In this document: positions 46,387 to 58,300 of the stretch, piece by piece
Numbering within the stretch: position 1 is the stretch's first letter
How the letters are laid out: every line of letters starts with the position of its first letter
Assembly (NCBI RefSeq): GCF_963678635.1
Contig: NC_087071.1
Coordinates: 42,050,153-42,114,152, forward strand
Direction of reading: 5' to 3'
From: Symsagittifera roscoffensis
Taxonomy: Eukaryota > Xenacoelomorpha > Acoela > Convolutidae
Length of the DNA: 64,000 nt
The notes under the pieces: model-generated
Told to the model about the DNA's origin: nothing
Databases searched by the model: none
What the model saw: the letters and a program-made list of their open reading frames with translations, nothing else
Program-made: the position numbers and the translations under genes

Positions 46387-49300
46387 TTCTCCTCTCTCTC
46401 TCTCTCTCTCTCTATCTTCTCTCCTTTTTTCTATCCTCATCACTCTCTCTCTCTCCTTTATTTTTTCTAATATCCCCACAAAAATACAAAGCCACTTACG
46501 ATATAATTATATATGCGTCTATGTGCGAAATTGTGCATGTGTGTATGTGTGTATATGTGTGTTGGGAGTATGAAGGGGGAGGAGAAAGTTAAGATAGACT
46601 TAGCTAACTAAGCTGTTATAACTGGTCTTGAAACATACTTTGAAACATAGGGAACATGAAGCATTATTGTGGCACCCTCGGAACAGAACGGAAATGACTC
46701 TTATGTACGACTATCTTGTCAACAAACTCGGCTATGACTCTGATGTGAAAATCTGGCTAGGATATATGCAGATTCTCTCTAACGATGCTCTTGCCGAGTC
46801 TGTGACTTGTATTCCTGGAAGTTGGGAAAATGGCAGTGAAAAACAATGTTCTGATAAGAATGGTAGAAAAAGTGACAAGTTGGTTTCTGTAAATTACACA
46901 ACCAGTGACGTGAGACTTGGTTTCAGGAAACACAGGAACAAATTACTTCTTTTCTTTTCACCATATCTGAAGATTAAGATCGTAAAATGAAACACACCCA
47001 CCTACTTCTAACTGAGATTTTATAAAATATTTATCGAGAAACGCTGCATAACAATTATTAAGCATTTTTTTTGTTAAGCTAGCTGCCTGGCTGATAACTG
47101 CTACTTCAACCGGATTTTTTTCGTTCCGGTTTTCGCAGAAAGTTCGGAACCATTTTGCTGACGTGGTTTTTTTTATTCACGTGGATCAAAATAATTGGCG
47201 TAGATCAAATTTCTATTTGTTAACTGTTCGTTTTTGACTAACATTTTTTACACGAAAAGAAAGATATAATGTTCTTGAGCTCAAATATAGACAGATATAG
47301 ATAATTTCTCGCCCAATTCTGACGGTTTGATTTGAGATGACTCTTCAGATTGGGTGAATAACTCGTGTTTCCACTGAAAAAGAAGGCGTGAAAAACAAGT
47401 TTATTATCAAAGCTTGAATTTTTAAGGCAGTAGGCTAAAAACAGACAAGCCGCGACGTATAAAGTTAACTTCGGTGCGGGTTCGAGGCCCTCTCGGGAAA
47501 TTTTTTTTTTGCTATTTCTAAAAAAGAATTATTTAACAATAAATTGATAATACGTAACACCAATCGAATTCGACCTTTTCTGACCTCGAAAAGTTTGCGC
47601 TCAATCATAGCTGCTAAAATTACGTAAGATTAGTGTAAATTACAGTGTTTATGTTGAGAATCTCACTTCATTAAGTTGTTTGCCTATATCTTTTCGCATA
47701 TAAAATCCAAATTTTTTGACTATCGAATTGATAACTGTTATTTGTTCAAAAGTTCAGGCTTTTTTCCAGTTCCTTCAAGTTTTCTGTGTTCTCAATTGTT
47801 TCTCAAGTTATCATGGCTTAACGCCTGATGTTATGATATGAGGTATTGAAAAAAAATTGGTTCACAATAGTTAGTTTGTACACCACGCAAAGTTTCTCCT
47901 CATTATGTTAACGTAAAATTGTTTTTTTTTGAAAATGAAACTCAAATGGGTGGGGAAAGTGGAAAAGAGCCAAGCTAAACAATGAATTGAAACAATTCAA
48001 ATTATTTTTTCTGGCAACCACGAGCAACCCTACAGAACCGGACCCGAGTGGTAGAAATATGGTCCGAAGACGAAAATTATGACAAAAACCAGTCAACCCA
48101 AATGACCGAAACAAACGAACGCAAACTAACCCAATTCAAGCTTGAGAGAGGGGACCAGAATAAGTCTCTGAAACCCAGACCAAGTCATCCGAGGATCACT
48201 TTCCTGACTAGATAAATCAAAGGGAGAATCAAAACCTAAGAAAAAACGGCGGCCAAAACCGGTGCATCCTAGAACAAAACGGCGTCATGGGTTGTCAAGT
48301 CTCCTAGATACAAGGCTAAAACCCATTATCCGATAAGAAGCCGCCACCTTTTTAGGAATGGCGAAGAGTTTTAAGGCCTATTCAGGTGTCGTGTTTTGAG
48401 ACAGAAAAGTGACCCGCGTCACAGGTGCCGTTTGTAGTTCAAGACGTGACTCTCATGAACTTGATTGGCATATTTGAAGCTTTTTAGTTGCCAGCAGCTA
48501 CCTGAAAGTGAGGTCAAAAATATGGCGCAGAATTTTGCCGCGCCGAAGTGATACAAAGCTCTACAGTTTGTAGAACATAAACTTTAGAAAACACATTAGG
48601 GCTTTATTTCACGTTTTTCGGGGCTTAATTAGGGCTTTTCATGCTTCATGATACTTCATATCTGCTAATAGTTATTGTTTGATGTGTTTGACAGCACCCA
48701 AAAAAAGCGACTGATTGAGCGCAAAATCACAAAAAAAAACGTTATTTCATGAAAAACGAAAAAAATATTTATTCAAAAATTTTGAATCGAAGTTGAAATT
48801 TTGGTTCCAATTAGTTCTATATAGTTTGTAATCAACAAAACGGAACCCGAACCGACCACTCCGACCCGATAAGAAAACTATTGAAAGCTCCTGCAAATTG
48901 AATTTCTGAAAAAAAAAAGAATTTTTCCCCAATTCGATTAGTTTTGATGCCGTGATAAAAATCATGATCACAAAAAACATTCGAAAAAGTATTTCGATAA
49001 TAACTTTTAAAAGTTTTTGGAAAAAAACCGCCAGGAGAGCGTGAGTGTTAAACTATCGAATAAACCCGTAGCCGCAGATCAAGTCGATCCCTTTGAGTTT
49101 CTTTCAAATCCGGTTTCTGCAGCGCAGGTGTTGGATTCTCACAATCTGCTAGACTTGGTTTCCATCCTTTCTATTTTTTCCCGCCAGCGGAGTCATTGAG
49201 TTCAGAAAACTACATCCTAGCCATTACTTCGTTGAGTCATCCACTCAAAACACTAATTGTACCATCGTAAAAATATATTTCTGGTATTTGCCTTGCTATT

Positions 49301-52300
49301 CCTGGCTTAAGTATTAATTATAACGCAGTACACCAACGCAAATCTGTTCAATATTACCTGCTTAACTATCTATCTAAAAAAAACTGATATGAAATCCTGG
49401 CGCATTCTTAATAATATTTCTACCAAAAAACAACATGATCGCTTCTATTAAACATAACAGAACCGCTACTATATACTGTCAGCGCTCTGGAATGCCAGAA
49501 TGAAATAAGTTCCTAGGTTTCCCTGGCTCATTAATGTGAAGTAAAACGACCGATCTAATAACAAAAAGAAAAAGAAAGGATGAGCGTTTATTCAGGCAAA
49601 ATCTTGAAATTCATCAAAAAGGTCGACTTGGATTGAACTCGTTAACAATAGTGAGGAGGTATTATAAAAATTTGCACCTTCGCAAACTTAGAATAACCTT
49701 AATTTTGTGACTCTATCTGTTCTAATTCCTCCGATCGCCGTGAAACATAAGTTGGATTACCCCTCCTCCTATCGTAAGAAAATTGTGACAATCAACTTGC
49801 AACTCGGCACTTGAGTAGAACGCCCTTTTTTCGTAAAGTTCGCATTCGCCCAGTTTCTAGCTGAAAATATTTTGTGTTCATGGCAGATGAGCACACTCAA
49901 ACAATCGTTTAACTTTTCTACAGACGTAGGCGGTAAAAACAGGAATTTCATCAAGGCCATTCTAATCTCAGTTATTCTATGCATTCAAACCTAAGGGCAG
50001 TTAAAGATTAAAAGCTCATCAAACATTCTATTGTAAAACAGTATTAGAAAATGCTATAGGAAAAAAATGATGTATAACCTAGCTTAACACACTGTTGAGC
50101 CAAGTAAAGTGCACGCAAGTGTTGAATCGTGGTTGAAGAACATACCCGCACGACAAACTATTGGAACAAAAACCGAGGTGCTGAAAATTTGAGTTTGGAT
50201 TCTGAAGATGAAAAAACTCACAAATCGAAATATTTTTTCCATCTCAAGATGATCAACGTCATAACACCTCAACGGGATACCTCAATCACCTCAAGTCAAT
50301 GCAGACGTGAACTAGAAATTGCTATCAGCATTTTGAAAGAATTAAAAGACATAACGAGGGAGGCTGATATTTGCTTTGATCAAAAGGCAAACGAGTTGGA
50401 ACTTGAGAAGCTTGTCGAAAACAATCGAAGGAAGTTGATGGAGACAAAAGTTTCCAAATTTAGCTTAGAGACGATGAATCAACAATCAATTTTGACATGA
50501 ACACAACCGTACTACCATCAGGCAGCCCTAGCAAGGTTTCTCCCCAGGCTCGAAAAAAAAACTGGGTGGATATCGCGATCGAGAATCAGTCATCTGAAGC
50601 AACGACTTGATAGAATTTTGCTCATTACGATAGCTTACAACCCAATCACCATGTCAATTTTGTTGACTCGTCTAATTTACTGATCACACCTTATCCGGAC
50701 AGCACTGCGTTTTTTGAAGACAAAGTTTGAAGACAAAGTCAAAACGCATGAGCAAACGCATTCATCTCTTAAACCTGGAGAAATCCCTTCACGAACAAAA
50801 ACTGCCGTTAAACACTTTACCGCGAATCCGCCAACAAAATTCCGCAAGCGAAAAAAACTTGTCGTGGGTGTCATTTACATTCTTCAACCACAATTCAACA
50901 CTTGCGAGCACTTAGTCTTTGAGAATTGTAGCGTCCTAACAAAAAAAACTTCATTTCACCGCTCCAGCTAATTATAGAATTTTCAGGAATTCCCGAAGCC
51001 GAAAAGATGTCTAAAACCTGATTGTAAGAGCAAACACATTGTCTGAGCGCTTCTTTCCAATCCGTACTCGAGAAAATCACCCATGCTGCAGCGCACTCAT
51101 CGTAGCTGTAAATACACCTGCAGTTAAAACAAAAGCAAAGCTGAACGCATAAAATTCCACTTGTGCAACATCATTGATGAAGGTTAAAGGCTTATTGAAG
51201 ATATTGCCTCAGAACAAGTTGAATAAACGGTCTTAACTGAGTTCAAACTGAAACAAGTTTTATTTTTCTGTGCTGATGTCCAAAATTATATTATTATAAT
51301 TACAGATTTAATCAATATTTCGAATTTGAAGAGGAAATATCCTCAATTGTTAATCCAACCCAACACGATATGCAAATGTAGAAATGATATCGATCAAGAT
51401 GTTTTCGATATTGGTTCCCTTGAGTACTGCCAGGATAAAAGTCGGATGGTCCTCTTTTTTCATCCAATGATCAATTACATGCATCTTTGAAATGCCAAAT
51501 CGGAGAGCGCACTTTTCAAGAGCAGGTCAAATCCTGGTAACAACTTGAATTGTACCTTGCGTACAAGCAAAAAGTCGCTAGGTCCTCAGCCGATTGAAAA
51601 CTGAAATGAAACCTTGGGTCAAAGATGATCATAGACACTCCGTTGGCACACTTCGGGCTGAAGAGAACACAGATTTGGCGAACAACTGTTTCTCCGCGTT
51701 GTTTCAGTCAAACTCTGAAGAAAAATTTGAGGAAAAAAAACAATCGTAATGATTCTGACAAAGGGTTTGTATTCAAATTTGAAGCCCGCGGCCCCAGAAA
51801 GCGGAAAGCATTCTCCTAGGGAACGGACGTCCTTTACAACCCAGTGATAAACAGCTTCGAGCCGGAAAAAATTCTGTGCTTCCTCATTGGAACATCCGAA
51901 TTTCATAAATCTTCATTCAATGAGTCTCTTCTGGTTGGTTTAGAATTGCTTCAAAATTTTTTGGACGTTTTCTTGAGGTTCCGTCAATATCAACGCGCTG
52001 TTTCTGCTGACCTAGAGCGAACGTTTCTTCAAGTTGGTGTGCTTCCGGTTGATCAACCATCACTGCGATTCCTCTGATGGGAAGATAACCTAAACGATTT
52101 GATAACGTTCCATATTTTATATCTTCGGTGCTCGGGATTATCCCAAAAAGCGCTACTTTCCAACTTCAAAAACCGATCGTGATTATCAAATTTTTTTTCC
52201 AGAAGCAGCTTTCGCAGTGATACAAAACTTCTATATAAACGATTACCTTGGATTGGTAAAACACACTGAAGAAGATCTGAAATTAGAGAAAACCTAATAG

Positions 52301-55300
52301 AATTTCTTTAATTGGGAGGTTTTAAGATGACATGATTTGTAGGCAATGTAAATACTTGAAAAAAAAAGAGTTAACTACGTCTAGCAACGTAGTAGGTCAG
52401 CTCAACGAAATCTCACGCGGTGATGATAAAGCATCACATTTAGAAGGATCCCGATTGAACTACATACATGACACGTCATCTGTCAGCTGAGGTACGATAG
52501 AGAAATAAAAAATATGTTTAGACAGCGCATGATCCTAAGCTGCTTTGTCCGCTGCTATTTTTCGTCAGCAGTTGACAAAATTGAGTTGATTATATTTGGT
52601 GATTGTTAACAAAGGTCTTCTCTGCAGTTGTTTTTGCGTGTGCGCGACCTAGGGATTTTCAAGACTGAGCTCTATTTTATTCTGCATAGACTAAGTAAGA
52701 TAAAAAAAATTAAGGAAGGCTATGTCTACATCTAAACTAGAATTGAAAGCTGCGTTTTTATCCTCCCACTTCGAAATGGACATTACTAAATCGCTTACTA
52801 GCCCCATGTGGACAGACAGAATAGCCGTGCTCCATTGGTACTCTTCATTATGAAAGCAACCATTTTTTGTAGCAAATCGAGCAGGCGAAGTCCTTGAATT
52901 CACCTCCGTAGACGAGTGTTATCGTGTCGACAGCAGAAACACTCGCGCAAATGAGGGCACCCGCAGTATTACCACCGAAACTTTAAAAGCCAGCAGCTGA
53001 AGAACCGGTCCAAGCATCCTATGAACCGGTGATTGGCCCCTCCGTCAAATTGTTCAGGAAATCACCAAAATAATATTCAACGTTCTCGTTGGAGATGTTA
53101 TTGATACTGCATCAAACTTCGTCTCAAGTCCGGCATCAATCAAAACCGTCATCAATTGGCCTCAAAAGAGCCCTTTCGTTTGGCTGTTTTACACCGTGCC
53201 ATTCGTCCTCATAATACATCTAGCTTATGTAATTATCGTGAAGAAGCAGTGACAATCGTCAAAACTTCTGAGCTCGAAAAAGAAAATGTGAATCTTTTCC
53301 TTCTCTCAAAAATGAAGCTTTCGCTTCAGAGTTAAAATCGTTACAATTTGAGAAATATAAAATTAATCTGAGTCTTATTGCAATACTCTCCTCTTCAATG
53401 GTCCTGTTGGTCTTCTCCAGTCCGAATTTTGCTTAAGCTGTCTTTCTGAAGTCGAATTCAGAACAAAACATCCCATCATAATTTGTAGTTGTCTCCTCTT
53501 AGTGAAGTTATTTGTAATTATCTGCACGCTACGCGTGAGCATCAACCTTTAGACTGTCTGCAATCTGTCATACTGTTGGATAATGCCGTCGTTAATTGAG
53601 GTCCTTACTTCGCAACATTGAACTTCATTGCGTGTTGTGCCGCAACCGGAAAATGAAAATCATCACACTCCGAACTTAATTGCGTGTTGAGCCGAAAACT
53701 GAAAGTGAAAAAACATCACACCGTAACTCTGGGTGCGATCTAACCTACAGACCCTGACCCGAGTTTTGGAAATAACGCGCGATATGTTTTGTTGCATTGA
53801 AGCGTAGGCAGCAATATAAATCAAGATCTATGTAATAATCTCACGCCCAATTTTAAGAAAAGGTGAGAGGGAGGGGATTGATAAGTGGATTATATTGGTC
53901 AAAGTTTGGATCAATCAAAATGAACTAAAATTTATATAATAATAGAAAACCTCGATGCTTACTTACAGCTACAATGGTGAGGATTTTAAAAATAAATGTA
54001 TGGGAGATATGTGGGAGATTTTTGATCCCTAACTACTTGAACTTTTGAATTGAAGAAAGCAGTTTGCATTAAAAAAAACAGTATCCTACGCAAAAACCTT
54101 TAAGTAGCTATTGGAGGATTATCACTGTGAAATTTTTTCTATGATTGAAACTTTTGTTTTTTCATTCTTATGAACAATATAGAAGTAAATCAAAACTCGA
54201 AAAACATGAAACTGACGCGATAGGATAGTCCGATAAGATCAAAGCGTTTTTTACTTTAAAAAAAGGAATATATATGCTTTCCATGGTTTTTTTTTCAGAC
54301 CATTTTCATAATGGAACTTTGATCAAGTCGGGATCGACTTCGGAGATCGACTTCTGGAATTTCGTGCGCTATCCGGTACGAGCGCAAGAATACTTTAACC
54401 CGACTACACGTTGACTTTAACTAAACTGCTCGTTTTATTTTTTTAGGCTAAAACTGTAAACTGAAACTTTTATGAGTGTGAATTAAACCGCAGTAAAAAG
54501 TTAATCCAAAATGATATGAAGCAAAGTACTTGGTCGTATTGATTCCATAAAAGACACAAAGCTTACTAAATAAATAAATTTTTATCGGCTCAGATTTCAT
54601 TTCATAGTCCGTCTTTATTTGAATCACCCAAAACTGTTCGGGACTAATTAAAAGGCAGTCAAAATCATCAATGCTTCGCCCTGAAAGAGTGCTTTGTTCT
54701 TTTTTAGTTCTATTTAAAGCTTTTTCCAAACGTTTTTAAAAATGCTTGAATTAGAACTTCATTAGAAAAATTTTATCTGGTCTACATCTTGAAAACTTTT
54801 ATGTCCAAACATATTTTTGTCCGGAAATCGTTTAGTGCAAAAAAATGACATTGATTTTACTTTTGATAATTAAAAACTAGAGATTCGAACTATATGTTAC
54901 AAGTAAAATATCTTAATCAATTTTAGGGGAACAACGTTTCACAGGCCCACAAGGATCGAAATATGTTACGATTAGGTGGAAGAGTTGAGTATATGTACTC
55001 ATATTTGTTACTGACATACAGAAATTTGATGCAAAACCTGCCAAATCTGAACATCCAAATTTATCCAAATTATTAGTATTACAGTTACCACAGAGTAAAT
55101 TGTTATCGGTTATTTGACGACCACCTGAATTTTCCTGTGACTCTAAATGAAGTAAAAAAGGTGTTTCCTATTCAAACAAGACTGCTCGTAAATACGGGCA
55201 ACGCTCTGATTGTTCCGAGAGCCCCTAAACCCATATCGAATAGTTTTTGGGAACAGAAACATTCAAAAAATTATAAATTTTGATCAAAATCATAGATCAA

Positions 55301-58300
55301 GTGTAAAAATTTGAAAATTGTTATGGGGAATATTTCCCAGCGCGTAAAAAATTCGTGCAACTATTTCAGCCTTATAAATAAAATCTTCGGAGCGCCCATA
55401 ATTTAGTCAAGAGCACACCAAAATTGACAATATTTAAACTTCCAGAAAACTGCAAAAATTATCTTTTTTCAATTGATTTCAGAGAGTCGATATCTTCAAA
55501 GGGGTACAAACAAATCTTCTTAAAAACTATCACTTCGATCGCGTATTGACTGAATAAAACAACCACTCCAAGCAAAAGAGTTCCGTTTTCTTCGAAAGTC
55601 GGAACAACAAAAACACTTATTTAACTTATTTCGTTGAATAACTATAAAAACTGAACACTGAAGGAAAAAATAACTAGTATTTATGCCTAAGTTCTAACAG
55701 ATTGTAAGTGATTTTTAGTGGTTTTTTAACTAAACGCAGCTCAATATACTCTTTTAGAAAAAGAAGTGTTAAAGGCTCTTCAGCAGAAAATTGAAAATTC
55801 GATATGAATGATGTGGAAAGATAAGAAGTTAGGTTCTCGTCTTTGATTCCGAATCATGAGCTCTGGGGAGACGAAGTTGATCAACCTTACTTGAAAAAAA
55901 CCAGGTGTATGGTCTATCAGAAAAAAATGGGAGGAGCTTACGTGACTCCGTGTGAAAGTGAAGACACTATGGGCATATGTTATTGTGAGTTACGTTCATG
56001 TGCAATTTTTCAAAGATTTTTCCTCTGTGTTTTTTCTTCAATTCATTAAAAAACAATGTTGAAAAAGTTGCAAAAACTAAGAGCTTTATCGCATTAATTG
56101 GAGAAGTTATGACAGTATCAAACTCATTCTCAATTCATTGAAACACTTCTTTTTTCTTCATGGTGAAATTTATCTTTCTTACATTGAATGTTTTAAGCTT
56201 TTACGTTAAAATCAATATGCATTCGATAAAATTTTAATCTATCAACAAAATCTGGTAAAATACTTTTTCCCGTTCAAGTCACGGCCCTACAGTCCCCACA
56301 CTCTTCCACAAAACATACATAGATATTTCAACCAATCAATCAATCAATCAACCAATTGAAATACCTCAAATTTCGACCGGCATTGTATTTTTTTAAAGTT
56401 CAAAAACTAGAGACATGAAATTATGATGATTGTTAGAAAAAAGAACAGTTAAAAAATGTTAAAGGGTTTTTTAAATGACTCAATGTTCGCGAACCGTAAG
56501 AATGTATCATCTAAAAAATAGGAAAGAGTATAGCTCGTTCTGCAAGATAACGCGATTTGCGCGTATAGGTTGAGACTCTTGCTCAAGTACAGACGCTTTG
56601 GCTCTTAGAGTCATTCCCAGCAGAATACATGCAATCGACTAAAAGAAAAATATTTTAAAAATCGAACGGTCTGGTTAGATCTACCGATCTTTTTCAACGT
56701 ATCTCAGAAAGTGCTTCCGAACCTCGTCATTAAATAATTTGAATAGCCGCCATTGCTTAATCCGATTAATCTCCAGGAGTTGATTATCTCCGTTCAGCCA
56801 TTCATCAGCAATTTGTTGTACATCGGTTGAGATTTTCACTAAGAGCTATTGAAACGTAGTGTGTATGCTGCAGAATGTGATACGCGAAAACCATTACGCC
56901 AATGATGTCCGATCTTCCATTAGAGCACTGATGTTACCGCCTGCAGCTGTTCTTTTCATTAAAAGGCTTGTAGATCTTCCGAGAAACGTTCGGGTTTTCT
57001 ACTTACTTGCTTAAAGAAACCCTTAATTGAATTGATTCCATCCATTGACACAAGTTCAAGTGTCATGGCTTTCGTGCGCGTTATCTTTAGGCGAGGAAAC
57101 CCCTCAGTAATTTGATCGGACAGTGGCATCAACTTTGTAGGACCTGAAAAAAGGCTGCTTATGTGCATCAAAAATTGGAATGCAGAAGTTCCATTGTCAC
57201 TCGTGTCACTCATTGCAGGCACTGTTTCTTGAGGCTTCGACTCTGAATCATTTTTATATAGGTCACCTCAGTCTAACAACTCCGTCGTTCAAGTCGAGCG
57301 AAAATTTTTCTCCCTCTAAACACAATGCCCATGCGCAATCTTTAGCCATTTAGCAGCAATGGTTATGTGAGAACGTCCCGAGACTTGATAAGAGAGTTAA
57401 GTGGCATGCTCCTTCTGATGATACTTTAACAAAGGGAAATTCAATGTGGTTACTTGACTCGAATAGTCTCAGGGGCTACTACCAACTAACGGACGTAGCT
57501 TTGCTAAGCTACAGAAAAAGAAAACATCGCCCGTTTTGCCAACCTTAGGGCCGTCTCGGGAAATTATACCCGACAGCTCGTGAAGCTGATTTCACTCCTC
57601 GCGCCTTCGGGAGCCGGAGGATGTTAATGCTACATTGTCTTAAAACTGATTTTTACATACATTAGAACGAAAGCTAATAGAGTTGTATAAAAAATTGGGT
57701 GTGATCACAAGATATATAGCCTAGAGTATACATAATGCGTTCCGGCGAGTCTGGCATGGGCTCGATTCCAACCTAATCCGTTGATAGTATAAAAATCTGA
57801 AAAAAAAAAATAATCGCTTCAAAATTGGTGTGCAACTGAGTTTGTTAATTCAACTGCGTGAACTGAACGAGACTTCATTGAAAAAATCATCAAAAATCAA
57901 CACATGATTAACCCCTTTTTTGCCGGATAAAGTTGTTGCAATATGTGTAGCAATAGTTTTTGAATTAAAACAATTTTTTGTATGTACGCTATACGTTGAG
58001 CAGGATTTCATTTTTTTGGTATATCAAGTACTAACTAAAAATTTGATGACCATAGAAAAACGAATAGTTTTCTCAAATTGAAACGATTTGTTTTGAAAAT
58101 TATCAAAATAATTACACGTTTAATGCGCATTTAATTCAAAATCAAATCGGAAAATATGAGTTTTGAATAGTTTTGCAAGTTTTACGCCTGTGTTGTCTTG
58201 TTCAAATAACTAAAAACCTAACTAATGTTGCTGGGATATAGAAGCAGTCCAGGTCAAGTCCTAGCGAGTGTCTCAAAACCTTTGTCAATGTAGTCAGGAA

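Larger units (their letters stand above)
46863..54298. other. Intron (7.4 kb) inside the CTLD, with repeats
   Basis: Contains a tRNA-like segment (47437-47508), a MITE copy (47757-47971) and a BEL/Pao fossil (50.1-53.85 kb). Between 48.1 and 48.5 kb is a less AT-rich block with GGCG/GCCGCC motifs and no ORF. 48.5-50.1 kb and 53.9-54.3 kb show nothing I can name. Confidence 0.55.

Noticed and set aside
46074-46592. Three overlapping Ser/Leu-rich ORFs
   Set aside because: They are translations of a (TC)n microsatellite in three frames.
53040-53260. Hydrophobic end of a frame (PFVWLFYTVPFVLIIHLAYV) that looked like an envelope membrane anchor
   Set aside because: It directly follows BEL/Pao RNase H sequence and sits where that family has its RNase H-integrase linker, so it is better read as decayed pol.
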